A stretch of 64,000 nucleotides of DNA from Lactococcus carnosus (lineage in GTDB: Bacteria > Bacillota > Bacilli > Lactobacillales > Streptococcaceae): the NCBI RefSeq assembly GCF_006770265.1, contig NZ_CP017194.1:1736001-1800000 (forward strand). Direction: 5' to 3'. The translations under genes and the position numbers were made by a program. This document shows positions 47,243 through 56,236 of this stretch, piece after piece; the first letter of the stretch is position 1; each line of letters begins with the position of its first letter. The notes beneath the pieces were generated by a model, which was not told the DNA's origin, made no database searches, and was given only the letters and a program-made list of their open reading frames with translations.

Positions 47243-47412
47243 ATGAACAACTCCTGCTCTCTAATAAAACAATGGACTTATGCGATAAGCTGCTTGTCAG
47301 CTAAAAACACTGATGCAACCATTCTGCCCTTATTTTTTTATCATTATAGCACTTAGGCTAGGTGAAAGCAATGGATAACATATATGGTCATGACTGACCG
47401 AAATGACTGACA

Positions 47413-48312
47413 TCAGACTAATTCATCTTCTTTAGAGAGTCTATCTAGCATAGCAATCAATTCTTGTAATTTCTCATCCAATACGGCATTTCTTAAATAG
47501 GCATATTGCACATAAAATGGGACTTTATCCTCAGCAACTAAGGGGATTTTTACCAAACCGTCCATGTCTTGAAATGGTAGAAAGTCTGTCATTAGGGTAA
47601 TACCGATATTTGATTTGACGAGTTGGCCGATTGTATGGACATCAGAAAAATGGAGAAGCACTTTGGCCTTGTTTTTATATTTATCATTCAGACTTTGAAA
47701 GGCACCTGTATGTGCCAATCCTCTTTCCAGTAGGATAAAAGGATAGTCTAAGGTATCAGCAAATGACACTTCCGATTTTTGAGAGAGCGGATTATCTTTT
47801 GACACAAAAATAAAGAAATCGCGCTTATAAAGCAACTCTACAGTTAGACTAGGGTGTGTTAAGGGCGTGACACTCCCCATTAAACTAAAATCTAGCTGAC
47901 CAGATAATAAATTCTCAAGTAAGTCCTTTGATCTTGCCGAAATCAAGTTGAAATTTGAAATGAGATTAACAGTGCCCTCCTCCCTCAGTAATTTAGAAAA
48001 AATCCTAGCTCTGATAAGTGGTGGAAAACCGATATGTATTTTATTTTGCTTGGCATGTTCGATTGCTCTATCAACAACCAACAATTCGTCCAATATACTG
48101 GTAACGTGAGCCTTTAATATCTCACCCTCCCGCGTTAAGACGACGAACCGATGTGAGGGATCTTTTTGGATCAGATCACACCCATACCGTTGTTCGAGAC
48201 GTTTCATGGCATAGCTAATCGTCGGCTGACTGACATTGAACTGGGTTGCTACTTGGGTGAATGATAATAACTCGCCTAAAGCATTAAAATATTCAAAATC
48301 CCGTAAATTCAT
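47413..48312 (-). CDS. LysR-type regulator (MleR-like)
   Basis: 299 residues: N-terminal helix-turn-helix (FTQVATQFNVSQPTISYAMKRLEQRYG) and an effector domain with HIGFPPLIRA and LLERGLAHTGAF. It resembles MleR, the activator of malolactic genes, but no malolactic enzyme gene is here. GGAG nine bases before the ATG. It is divergent from a 99-codon gene and an MFS transporter gene, likely targets. Confidence 0.88.
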   Translation of the reverse strand: MNLRDFEYFNALGELLSFTQVATQFNVSQPTISYAMKRLEQRYGCDLIQKDPSHRFVVLTREGEILKAHVTSILDELLVVDRAIEHAKQNKIHIGFPPLIRARIFSKLLREEGTVNLISNFNLISARSKDLLENLLSGQLDFSLMGSVTPLTHPSLTVELLYKRDFFIFVSKDNPLSQKSEVSFADTLDYPFILLERGLAHTGAFQSLNDKYKNKAKVLLHFSDVHTIGQLVKSNIGITLMTDFLPFQDMDGLVKIPLVAEDKVPFYVQYAYLRNAVLDEKLQELIAMLDRLSKEDELV

Positions 48313-48361
48313 GATAAAATGCTCCTTTTTTATTATTTTATCATATTATTCTCTATTTGTT

Positions 48362-48420
48362 ATAAGTAAAATTTATCATATCTAGCGGAGTTGACTATAA
48401 TCTTTTACAAGGGTTAAACT
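48362..48420 (+). promoter_or_regulatory. LysR box and promoter upstream of the 99-codon gene
   Basis: ATAAGTAAAATTTAT (48362-48376) is a T-N11-A type imperfect dyad; TTGACT (48391-48396), 18 bases, TAAACT (48415-48420) could be the promoter it serves. Leader of about 160 bases follows. Confidence 0.45.
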
Positions 48421-48502
48421 ATATACCGTAGAGCAGTTATGCAGCATAATTTTAATTGGAGGATGTACAAATGTGTACACATAAATTGTTTAATAAAGGG
48501 TC

Positions 48503-48536
48503 AACATTGACATCCTGATGTGAGAATGTCAATGTT
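48503..48536. promoter_or_regulatory. Perfect 11-bp inverted repeat in the leader of the 99-codon gene
   Basis: AACATTGACAT, 12 bases, ATGTCAATGTT. No T-run follows, so it is not a terminator. It may be an operator or an RNA hairpin in the leader. Confidence 0.6.
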
Positions 48537-48586
48537 AGATAACTGAATATACAATAATTAGGGAAACAATAGAAAGTGTAGTAAAA

Positions 48587-48886
48587 ATGAAAACTTGGAC
48601 AAATGCAATCGTTGATAGATTAGATGCTGCTTACCGCGTACGTTTTGATAAAGATGAATCATTGATTTTCTTAAATGATGCCTATCAAAATTTATTAATA
48701 CTCGAGCTCAAAGCCCAATTAGATGACAATGAACAACTTAACCAATTCATTTCCTACTTCATGGAAGTAAGAGATTTATTCATTGGTGAATTAGTTGATC
48801 GTTACCCATCAAACTATCACAACATCGAAGCTAAAATCGCTGTGTTACATCAAATGAATGATCAAGTACTAAGTATCAGCAAATAA
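48587..48886 (+). CDS. Unknown soluble protein (99 residues)
   Basis: Not recognised. No membrane segment or Cys; helical and acidic (DDNEQLNQFISYFMEVRDLFIGELVDRYPSNYHN). The Shine-Dalgarno sequence is weak (AGAAAG at about 15 bases). It lies 51 bases before the MFS gene on the same strand and probably shares its message under control of the divergent LysR protein. Could be a small partner or enzyme of the same pathway; no function proposed. Confidence 0.7.
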   Translation: MKTWTNAIVDRLDAAYRVRFDKDESLIFLNDAYQNLLILELKAQLDDNEQLNQFISYFMEVRDLFIGELVDRYPSNYHNIEAKIAVLHQMNDQVLSISK

Positions 48887-48937
48887 ACAAGCGCACCTAA
48901 CACTGATCATCTCATAAAAAAAGGAGTTTACAAGACA

Positions 48938-50128
48938 TTGGAACAGGAAAAACTATTTAATAAAGGGTTTATTTCAATCACACTCATCAACTTTGTTGTC
49001 TATCTCGTTTATTACTTATTAATCGTCATCATTGCGGTTATTGCACAAAGTGAATTACATGCAACACTAGGACAGGCAGGCTTAGCTTCCGGCATTTATA
49101 TTATTGGTACTCTATTGGCCCGTCTGTTCATTGGTAAAAAATTAGAAGTGATGGGTAGAAAAGCCGTACTAAGATACGGCGCTTTATTCTACTTAGCTAC
49201 CACAGTGGCCTACCTTTATATGCCGATCATCCCAATGCTTTATCTAGTTCGTTTATTAAACGGGTTTGCATATGGGGCCTTATCAACAGCTACTAATGCG
49301 ATTGTAACCGCCTATATTCCTAAATCACGTTATGGTGAAGGGATCAACTACTACGGCCTAAGTACAAGTCTGGCAGCTGCTATCGGACCACTAATCGGTT
49401 TATTACTTTTAAACCTGACTAATTTTAGATTTATCGTCATTTTCTCTATCGTTCTCGTTTTACTCACAACGATCGCTTGTTTTGCTTTCCCAGTGAAAAA
49501 TATCGTACTTACAAAAGAAAATAGAGAAGCGATTAACAAATGGACGTTCGACAGCTTCATCGAGAAAAAAGTTATCTTCATCGCTTTCGTCGCATTTTTA
49601 ATGGGTCTCTCATATTCAAGTGTTCTTGCCTTCCTTTCATCTTACGTTAAAGTAATTCATTTGGTTGAGATTAGTTCCCTATTCTTCGTTGTTTATGCAT
49701 TGGTCATCACAGTAACACGACCACTTTCTGGTAAAATATTCGACTCGCTCGGTGAAAAATTTGTCATGTATCCTAGTTACCTATTCTTAACAGCAGGGTT
49801 AATCCTATTAAGTATCACTGATAGCAGCTGGATGTTGTTACTTTCAGGTGGGTTAATCGGTCTTGGTTACGGTACCTTCATGTCAAATGGTCAAGCCGTT
49901 GCCTTGAAACAAGTTGTCTCTAATCACCGTATTGGTGTTGCCCTTTCAACTTACTTCATCGGGTTAGACCTCGGTTTGGGTGTTGGCCCATTCGTCCTAG
50001 GTGAATTAAGAAGTTTATTCTCTTTCCAAGAAGTTTACTTGATTGCAGCTGTGCTACCGATCATATGTCTTGTACTCTATATGATTTCACGTCGCAAAGG
50101 CAATAATGCTCCTGCAGCTATTAAATAA
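48938..50128 (+). CDS. Major facilitator superfamily transporter
   Basis: 396 residues, 12 membrane segments, with the MFS loop RLFIGKKLEVMGRKAVLRYG between segments 2 and 3 and a second RPLSGKIFDSLGEKFV between 8 and 9. The start is TTG at 48938 with AAGGAG 11 bases upstream; no better codon exists nearby. Proton-driven efflux of an unknown compound is likely. A terminator follows. Confidence 0.88.
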   Translation: MEQEKLFNKGFISITLINFVVYLVYYLLIVIIAVIAQSELHATLGQAGLASGIYIIGTLLARLFIGKKLEVMGRKAVLRYGALFYLATTVAYLYMPIIPMLYLVRLLNGFAYGALSTATNAIVTAYIPKSRYGEGINYYGLSTSLAAAIGPLIGLLLLNLTNFRFIVIFSIVLVLLTTIACFAFPVKNIVLTKENREAINKWTFDSFIEKKVIFIAFVAFLMGLSYSSVLAFLSSYVKVIHLVEISSLFFVVYALVITVTRPLSGKIFDSLGEKFVMYPSYLFLTAGLILLSITDSSWMLLLSGGLIGLGYGTFMSNGQAVALKQVVSNHRIGVALSTYFIGLDLGLGVGPFVLGELRSLFSFQEVYLIAAVLPIICLVLYMISRRKGNNAPAAIK

Positions 50129-50183
50129 AGCTTTAGATTTATTTCGATAAGATAAGCAGCTCGTCCGCTTATGATTTATCCTT

Positions 50184-50220
50184 AAAAAACTGATTAGCCG
50201 GACAGCTAATCAGTTTTTTT
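50184..50220 (+). terminator. Terminator after the MFS gene
   Basis: ACTGATTAGC, six-base loop, GCTAATCAGT, then a T-run. Between this and the next terminator (50221-50400) I see nothing. Confidence 0.9.
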
Positions 50221-50400
50221 GTATGATGTAAACTTATCTTAATGCTCTGAATAATTGCTTTTCTTATAGTAGGAACATTGGCTTAGTTCATCCTTTATGT
50301 ACTGTGCGTCCTTACTCTTACAGAGGTGAACCAGTAAGCATATAGAAGATAAACACACTTAAGTTACAGTTTGCTAGGACTAGCGCTTATAAGAGCAGAT

Positions 50401-50427
50401 AAAAAAACTGGACGAGCCAGTTTTTTA
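50401..50427 (-). terminator. Terminator after uppP
   Basis: AAAAAACTGG, five-base loop, CCAGTTTTTT; works on both strands and stands two bases from the uppP stop codon. Confidence 0.85.
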
Positions 50428-50429
50428 TC

Positions 50430-51263
50430 TTAACCAAATACTGCTGAAATACCTGCATAAACAAGTATGATGACACCTAGTACAATCCTATATTTACCAA
50501 AGAAAGTAAAATCGTGTTTTTTGATATAATCCATCAAGAATTTAATCACCACTATCGAGACTAGGAAGGCCGTCAGACTAGCGATGAATAAGATGCTAAA
50601 CTGATAAAAACTAAAGCCTGATCCCGAAAACATAAACTTAACAATTTTCATCAAACTTGCACCAAACATGACGGGAATACCAAGAAAGAAAGTGAATTCC
50701 GCAGCAACGAAACGAGATGCACCTAGTATAATCGCACCTAAGATCGTCACACCAGATCGTGATGTACCAGGCATAAGCGATAAGACTTGAATCAGTCCGA
50801 TATAAAAGGCGAACTGATAAGGCATAACGTCGAGGTTAACTAGCTTATCTGGTCGTGTTTTTGCCCACTTCTCGATATAGATGAAGGCAACACCGTAGAT
50901 AATCAACATGAAGGCAATCGGTACAAACTTATGAAAATGCGCATCCAACCATTTATCCAGTGGCAGGCCAATGACTGCAGCTGGGATACAAGCAATAATC
51001 ACTTTCAACCATAGTTGCCAAGTTAGCTGTGTTTCACGTGCAGTCTTGGTTTTGTCAAATGGGTTCAATTTTTTAAAGTAAATGACAACAACTGCTAGAA
51101 TCGCACCCAGCTGAATCACCACATTAAACATGTTCATAAACTCAGTTGGTTGCTTGAGTTTGATAAACTCATCGGCCAGAATCAAGTGAGCTGTCGAACT
51201 GATCGGTAGCCATTCCGTTATACCTTCTATAATCCCTAAAATAATCGCTTTAATAAATTCCAT
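50430..51263 (-). CDS. uppP: Undecaprenyl-diphosphatase (BacA/UppP)
   Basis: 277 residues, about eight membrane segments. The two BacA motifs are present: [17 protein letters not shown] (about 13-29) and [15 protein letters not shown] (about 164-178). It removes a phosphate from undecaprenyl pyrophosphate outside the membrane, recycling the lipid carrier that peptidoglycan and the EPS pathway of this same window use, and gives bacitracin resistance. GGAAAG precedes the ATG. Confidence 0.96.
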   Translation of the reverse strand: MEFIKAIILGIIEGITEWLPISSTAHLILADEFIKLKQPTEFMNMFNVVIQLGAILAVVVIYFKKLNPFDKTKTARETQLTWQLWLKVIIACIPAAVIGLPLDKWLDAHFHKFVPIAFMLIIYGVAFIYIEKWAKTRPDKLVNLDVMPYQFAFYIGLIQVLSLMPGTSRSGVTILGAIILGASRFVAAEFTFFLGIPVMFGASLMKIVKFMFSGSGFSFYQFSILFIASLTAFLVSIVVIKFLMDYIKKHDFTFFGKYRIVLGVIILVYAGISAVFG

Positions 51264-51392
51264 GATATCTGCTTTCCTATTTTAATTTTTCTAGCTTCTG
51301 TATACATTATATCAAAACAGGTGCAAGTTATGCGCATAATTTATCAATTCCTTTAAATGTACTCGCCTAGCCAAATGACAAGCAGATAGATA

Positions 51393-51421
51393 TTGAAAAT
51401 TCAGTCTATTTTTAGTACAAT
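51393..51421 (+). promoter_or_regulatory. Promoter of the glnP-glnQ operon
   Basis: TTGAAA (51393-51398), 17 bases, TACAAT (51416-51421). Its position shows that the true start of the coding region is the later ATG at 51456. Confidence 0.7.
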
Positions 51422-51455
51422 AGGGAAGATAATATATACACTTAGAAAGAGACTT

Positions 51456-53051
51456 ATGAAAAAAATATTTTCGCTTATCTTTGCGACACTGCTCGTCCTA
51501 AGCCTAGCGCCAACTACTCCTGTAAAGGCAGCTAGTGACGATAAAGAGTTCCGTGTCGGTATGGAAGCAGGTTACCCGCCATTTAACTGGACGCAAAAAA
51601 CAAATGCCGATGGTGCGGTTAAAATCGATGGTACCAATCAGTATGCTAACGGCTATGATGTCCAAATCTCCAAAAAAATTGCAGATAAACTGGATAAAAA
51701 ATTAGTCATCGTCAAGACAAAATGGGATGGCTTGCTACCAGCCCTAACCTCTGGCAAAATCGACGCGATCATCGCTGGGATGAGCCCGACCGCTGAACGC
51801 AAACAAGCCATCGATTTCTCACAAAACTATTACACCAGTCAACTGGTCGTCATGGTCAAAAAAGATGGTAAGTATGCCAATGCAAAGTCGATTGATGACT
51901 TTAAAGGGGCTAAAATCACGGGGCAACAAGGTGTCTTCCACTATGACTTAATTCCACAAATGACTGGTGCGACAAAAGAACCAGCCATGGGAGATTTCTC
52001 AGCTATGCGTGTCGCACTTGAGTCTGGCACGATAGATGGCTATGTCGGTGAACGTCCTGAAGGGATCACAGCAGTTTCTAAGAATCCTAAATTCAAGATG
52101 ATTACCTTTGCTGATGGCAAGGGCTTCAAGACAAATCCAGATGATACACAAACTGCTGTTGGCCTCAAAAAAGGCGATAAAAATCTTGAGGCTATCAACA
52201 CTGTTTTAGCTGGAATGAGCCAAGCTGAACAAACAAAAACGATGGATCAGATGGTCGCGCTACAAACGCAAACAACTCAAAAGGTCGGCTTTTGGGGTCA
52301 GGTAAAAGAAATCATCAGAAATAATGGTGGTGACTTTGTACAAGCTGCTGGGATGACCCTCTTCATCTCGATCATCGGGACATTTATCGGGACATTTATC
52401 GGCCTCATGATTGGTGTCTTCCGGACATCAAAGAAATCTGCTAATCTTGCTATGTCACTACTACAAACTGTGGTAGGCTGGTTAATCAACATCTATGTTG
52501 AGATATTCCGTGGCACACCGATGATCGTCCAGGCCATGGTCATCTACTATGGGTCGGCACAATTTCTAGATATTTCTTTAGACAAAACACTTGCTGCCCT
52601 GCTTATCGTCTCAATCAATACGGGTGCTTATATGAGTGAGATTGTGCGTGGTGGTATCTTCGCTGTTGATAAAGGACAGTTTGAAGCAGCCAGTGCACTT
52701 GGTATGAGCCATGGCCAAACCATGCGAAAGATCGTCTTACCTCAGGTTATCCGAAATATCCTCCCTGCAACTGGTAACGAATTTGTGATCAACATCAAGG
52801 ACACATCAGTCTTAAATGTTATCTCGATTACAGAGCTTTTCTTCCAAGGGAATACTGTTGCCCAACAAAACTATCAATATTTCCAAACCTTTACAATCAT
52901 CGCAGCGATTTACTTCGTCTTAACGTTTACTGTGACACGTATCCTGAGATTAGTAGAGAAAAAATTAGATTCTGAAAATTACACTACAGGCGCTAACCAA
53001 ATGCAATTGCCTTTAGCCAAAAAAGTTGTAGAAATAGGGGGTGAAAAATGA
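51456..53051 (+). CDS. glnP: Amino-acid ABC transporter, fused binding domain and permease (GlnP type)
   Basis: 531 residues. A signal-like start ([25 protein letters not shown]), one substrate-binding domain (about 30-270; [14 protein letters not shown] and [23 protein letters not shown]), then a permease with about five segments and the EAA loop [20 protein letters not shown]. It imports Gln, Glu or similar. Classical lactococcal GlnP has two binding domains; this has one. GAAAGAG precedes the ATG. It overlaps glnQ by four bases. Confidence 0.9.
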   Translation: MKKIFSLIFATLLVLSLAPTTPVKAASDDKEFRVGMEAGYPPFNWTQKTNADGAVKIDGTNQYANGYDVQISKKIADKLDKKLVIVKTKWDGLLPALTSGKIDAIIAGMSPTAERKQAIDFSQNYYTSQLVVMVKKDGKYANAKSIDDFKGAKITGQQGVFHYDLIPQMTGATKEPAMGDFSAMRVALESGTIDGYVGERPEGITAVSKNPKFKMITFADGKGFKTNPDDTQTAVGLKKGDKNLEAINTVLAGMSQAEQTKTMDQMVALQTQTTQKVGFWGQVKEIIRNNGGDFVQAAGMTLFISIIGTFIGTFIGLMIGVFRTSKKSANLAMSLLQTVVGWLINIYVEIFRGTPMIVQAMVIYYGSAQFLDISLDKTLAALLIVSINTGAYMSEIVRGGIFAVDKGQFEAASALGMSHGQTMRKIVLPQVIRNILPATGNEFVINIKDTSVLNVISITELFFQGNTVAQQNYQYFQTFTIIAAIYFVLTFTVTRILRLVEKKLDSENYTTGANQMQLPLAKKVVEIGGEK

Positions 53052-53788
53052 GCGAAGTAATTCTAGAGATTAAAAATCTAAAAAAATCTTTTGGTCAAAA
53101 TGAAGTCCTTAAAGATATCCATATGACCGTTACATCTGGTGAAGTCATTTCGATCATCGGCAGCTCTGGTAGCGGTAAATCAACACTGCTACGTTCTATC
53201 AACTTACTAGAGACGCCAACATCTGGCGAAATTCTCTATAAAGGCGAAAACGTCCTCACAAAAGGCTATGACCTGAACAAGTACCGCACCCATCTAGGGA
53301 TGGTATTTCAGTCATTCAATCTGTTTAATAACTTGAATGTATTAGAAAATGTTATCGTTGCCCAAATGACTGTCTTAAAACGTAGTCGGGATTTAGCGAC
53401 TACGACGGCCTTAGACAACCTAAAGGCTGTTGGCATGGATAGTTTTATCAATGCCAAACCAGGTCAGTTATCTGGTGGTCAAAAGCAACGTGTTGCCATC
53501 GCGCGTGCTTTATCGATGAACCCTGATCTTTTATTGTTTGATGAACCAACCAGTGCGCTTGACCCTGAGATGGTTGGCGAAGTCCTTAAAACAATGAAAG
53601 AACTTGCAGATAGCGGGCTCACCATGGTTATCGTAACACATGAGATGGACTTTGCTCGTGAAGTATCCGATCGTGTTATCTTTATGGACCAGGGTGTTGT
53701 TGCCGAATCTGGTACACCCGATCAAATTTTTGTTCATCCAAAAGAAGCTAGAACTAAAGCATTCTTGACACGTTTCTTAAAAGATTAG
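53048..53788 (+). CDS. glnQ: Amino-acid ABC transporter ATPase (GlnQ type)
   Basis: 246 residues with Walker [10 protein letters not shown] (about 36-44), Q-loop FQSFNLF, signature LSGGQKQR, Walker [15 protein letters not shown] and the H-loop VTHEMDFA. It powers the GlnP-type permease encoded just before; the genes overlap by four bases. A strong terminator follows. Confidence 0.94.
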   Translation: MSEVILEIKNLKKSFGQNEVLKDIHMTVTSGEVISIIGSSGSGKSTLLRSINLLETPTSGEILYKGENVLTKGYDLNKYRTHLGMVFQSFNLFNNLNVLENVIVAQMTVLKRSRDLATTTALDNLKAVGMDSFINAKPGQLSGGQKQRVAIARALSMNPDLLLFDEPTSALDPEMVGEVLKTMKELADSGLTMVIVTHEMDFAREVSDRVIFMDQGVVAESGTPDQIFVHPKEARTKAFLTRFLKD

Positions 53789-53813
53789 CACAGTCATTCT
53801 AAATTATTTTTTT

Positions 53814-53856
53814 AAAAAAGATAAGATACTTAGTCACCTGTATCTTATCTTTTTTA
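53814..53856 (+). terminator. Terminator after glnQ
   Basis: AAAAAAGATAAGATAC, ten-base loop, GTATCTTATCTTTTTT; perfect arms. The stretch from here to 53972 shows nothing. Confidence 0.9.
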
Positions 53857-53972
53857 TATTTTTCTTATCTTTAAAGCCTGCAATAAACGCTTTAAATAAC
53901 GTAGCACCCGGCATTTTATCCTTGACTGACCAAACTGAATATTAAAAAATAAAAATAATTTCATTTTAAGTG

Positions 53973-54001
53973 TTGACATTTATATGCCATCTCAGTATAA
54001 T
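53973..54001 (+). promoter_or_regulatory. Consensus promoter of surface unit 1
   Basis: TTGACA, 17 bases, TATAAT: a perfect sigma-70/A promoter. The same six-and-six with the same spacing opens unit 2. Confidence 0.9.
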
Positions 54002-54046
54002 GATATTGTACTACAAATTAATATACTAAAGGAGATAGAAAAATTC

Positions 54047-54832
54047 ATGGAACTTAAAACACTTTTAAAGAGTACACTGGTCTTGACAGGCATTATGACG
54101 ACTGGGGCGGTATTCGCAACTACTACTATTGCCAATGCTGATGATGACAAATATAGTAGTGCGATACAAGCTAAAACACAATCTGATCTTACTTTTATAA
54201 AATCAGATACGCCAACACCGCCGAGACCACCTGGACCACAACCTAATCCAGCGCCAAATCCAACGCCAAATCCAAACCGTGGAGAATTACTACTGTCTTA
54301 TGCGCCTAATTTAAAATTCGGTACTCAAGTGAAAACAGATACAACTTTTTTTGCAAAAGCAGACATAGACAGTAACGGCATTGAATTCTTACCATTTATC
54401 GGAGTACAGGATAATAGAGGGTCGGAACGAAAAGGATGGAGACTAACTGCTAAGCTAGATAGTCCTTTCCAGTCAACAAAAGATAGTAAAAAACAGCTTG
54501 CTGGTGCTGTCGTTACCTTCTCTAATTTATTTTTTGATGATGAAGCAGGGGCACCTAAAGCTGCGTCTGGTGATATTACCTTATCAACCCAAGCGGTAGA
54601 TCTCGCAACTGCTGATACGACAAATGGTGTTGGGCCATGGAGTCTTGGTTTAGGTAGTAAATTAGAAGAAGGAGTCGTTGATTACACTGTAGACAAAGAT
54701 GGGAAAACAACACCTGTCAAAGGCAAAGTCACACAAGGTGTAACCTTATCTATTCCGAGTACTTCTGTCAAAGATTCTGATACGTACACAACGACTATCA
54801 CTTATGACTTAATCTCAGATCCAACAGCCTAG
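54047..54832 (+). CDS. Secreted WxL-like protein, unit 1 (CscB type)
   Basis: 261 residues from the ATG at 54047 (GGAG 12 bases upstream). Signal peptide to about residue 30 (TTTIANADDD), then a Pro-rich linker (PTPPRPPGPQPNPAPNPTPN) and a C-terminal WxL-type domain: GWRLTAKL is the first motif, and YTTTITYDLISDP stands where YxxxTWxLxxxP is usual, with Tyr for the second Trp. WxL proteins stick to peptidoglycan without covalent anchoring and form complexes with DUF916 proteins. A terminator-like hairpin follows, then the DUF916 gene. 70-80% like the unit 2 copy by eye. Confidence 0.88.
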   Translation: MELKTLLKSTLVLTGIMTTGAVFATTTIANADDDKYSSAIQAKTQSDLTFIKSDTPTPPRPPGPQPNPAPNPTPNPNRGELLLSYAPNLKFGTQVKTDTTFFAKADIDSNGIEFLPFIGVQDNRGSERKGWRLTAKLDSPFQSTKDSKKQLAGAVVTFSNLFFDDEAGAPKAASGDITLSTQAVDLATADTTNGVGPWSLGLGSKLEEGVVDYTVDKDGKTTPVKGKVTQGVTLSIPSTSVKDSDTYTTTITYDLISDPTA

Positions 54833-54865
54833 TCTGTCTAGTTTAACATTAAAATCAAAAGGAGA

Positions 54866-54914
54866 GAGTTAGTATTGATATACATCATTTGAATGTACAA
54901 GCTAATTCTTTTTT
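54866..54914 (+). terminator. Intercistronic hairpin with U-tract, unit 1 (attenuator candidate)
   Basis: GAGTTAG (54866-54872) pairs with CTAATTC (54902-54908); inside, TTG/CAA and TACAT/ATGTA extend the stem; six T follow. It should stop part of the transcription after the WxL gene, giving more of it than of the downstream genes. The same element is kept in unit 2. Confidence 0.7.
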
Positions 54915-54930
54915 CTAAGGAGGAGAAATA

Positions 54931-55935
54931 TTGAGACATAGACTCTATCTACTGATAGCTATTTTTGTTATCGTAATAAATGCAGCATCTGTATCAGCAG
55001 ATACTAGCAAAAGCTTTTCAGTAACACCACTTGACCCCGAGACAAAACAAACACAACCTAGCTATTACGATCTAAAAGTAGCACCTAATGAGCAGAAAGT
55101 ACTCCCCATTCGTATCTTTAATGGCGCAGAACAAGCAATCAAAGTAAAACTCAACATTAATAACGGTGCAACAAATAATAATGGCATTACCGACTATTCT
55201 GGCGCCGGAAAAAAGAGCGCCACTTTAAAAGTAGGGTTTTCAGATATTGCAACCGTAGATAATGAAGAAGTGACAATTCCAGCAAAAAGTGCTGTTGATG
55301 TCCCTGTAACAGTTATCATGCCTGAAACCAAATACGATGGCCAGATTCTAGGTGGGATACGTGTCACATCTGCTGAAGAAAAAGAAAAATCAAAAGCAAG
55401 TGGTATAGCAAGTAACATCGCCTATACTGTGGGTGTTGTATTGAGTGAAACAGAAACCAAAGTAACACCGGATATATCACTTTTAGGCGTTAAAACAGAG
55501 CAACGCAATTCACAAAATTATATCAGTGCAACACTCCAAAATGGGGCACCAGTCATCATCAAGAAGTTAGAAGCAAAAGCATCTGTAACGAAAAAAGGCT
55601 CAAAAAAAGTGTTATATGAAGCAGAAAATTCTAGTATGAGAATGGCGCCTAATTCTCAATTTAACTATGGGATTAATTTAGTCAACACTGCTTTTAAATC
55701 TGGTAAGTATACCATGACTGTAACCGGTAAAGCTGATGGTAAGCCATTTTCTTTCACTAAAAACTTTACAATAAAAACCAAAGAAGCAAAAGAATTTAAT
55801 AAAAATTCAGTCTATATAACAGATAAACCCACAAATAATACTTACTTGTTCATCATCATCGCTACTTTAGTCTTAATTATCATTGCTTCTATCATCTGGT
55901 ACATCAAAAAGAATAAGAAACCGACTAGTATGTAA
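54931..55935 (+). CDS. DUF916 + DUF3324 WxL-interacting membrane protein (CscA type)
   Basis: 334 residues. Starts at TTG 54931 after AAGGAGG. Signal peptide (about 1-23), DUF916 domain (about 26-145, SYYDLKVAPNEQKVLPIRIFNGAEQ; VPVTVIMPETKYDGQILGGIRV), DUF3324 domain (about 150-290), a membrane segment (about 303-324) and a basic tail. These proteins bind WxL domains and peptidoglycan and hold the complex at the surface. Its counterpart is deleted from unit 2. Confidence 0.92.
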   Translation: MRHRLYLLIAIFVIVINAASVSADTSKSFSVTPLDPETKQTQPSYYDLKVAPNEQKVLPIRIFNGAEQAIKVKLNINNGATNNNGITDYSGAGKKSATLKVGFSDIATVDNEEVTIPAKSAVDVPVTVIMPETKYDGQILGGIRVTSAEEKEKSKASGIASNIAYTVGVVLSETETKVTPDISLLGVKTEQRNSQNYISATLQNGAPVIIKKLEAKASVTKKGSKKVLYEAENSSMRMAPNSQFNYGINLVNTAFKSGKYTMTVTGKADGKPFSFTKNFTIKTKEAKEFNKNSVYITDKPTNNTYLFIIIATLVLIIIASIIWYIKKNKKPTSM

Positions 55936-55951
55936 AGAGGGCAAAAAAGAC

Positions 55952-56236
55952 ATGAAAACGATAAAACTAACCTTGACCTCCATCTTGATAGGGATGATAT
56001 GTTTAGGCGCTATCTCTAAAGTTTATGGGGACACGATGCCACCCGTTAAAACAGATGTCAGCATTACATTTATCGACGGGCCATCTACAGCTGTTGCGTC
56101 TTCTAGTGATCGGCTATTGCCACTCGGAGAACAGATGATACCGACTGTCCTCTGTGCCGGATTGATACTACTGGTTTTAGGCGCACTGATTGTCTATATC
56201 AGGAAAAAAGGGATTTTAAAACATGAAACAAAATAA
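55952..56236 (+). CDS. Small surface protein with LPLGE sorting-like signal, unit 1 (CscD type)
   Basis: 94 residues: signal peptide (about 1-27), a 30-residue outside part (VSITFIDGPSTAVASSSD), then RLLPLGEQ, a membrane segment and the basic tail YIRKKG. In Csc loci the small protein carries LPXTG; here the Thr is missing (LPLGE), so normal sortase cleavage is doubtful and the protein may stay in the membrane. AGAGGG before the ATG. It overlaps the large DUF285 gene by 14 bases. Unit 2 has the same motif. Confidence 0.85.
   Translation: MKTIKLTLTSILIGMICLGAISKVYGDTMPPVKTDVSITFIDGPSTAVASSSDRLLPLGEQMIPTVLCAGLILLVLGALIVYIRKKGILKHETK

Noticed and set aside
48507-48512. TTGACA as -35 of a promoter
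   Set aside because: It is one arm of an inverted repeat and no -10 lies 16-18 bases downstream.
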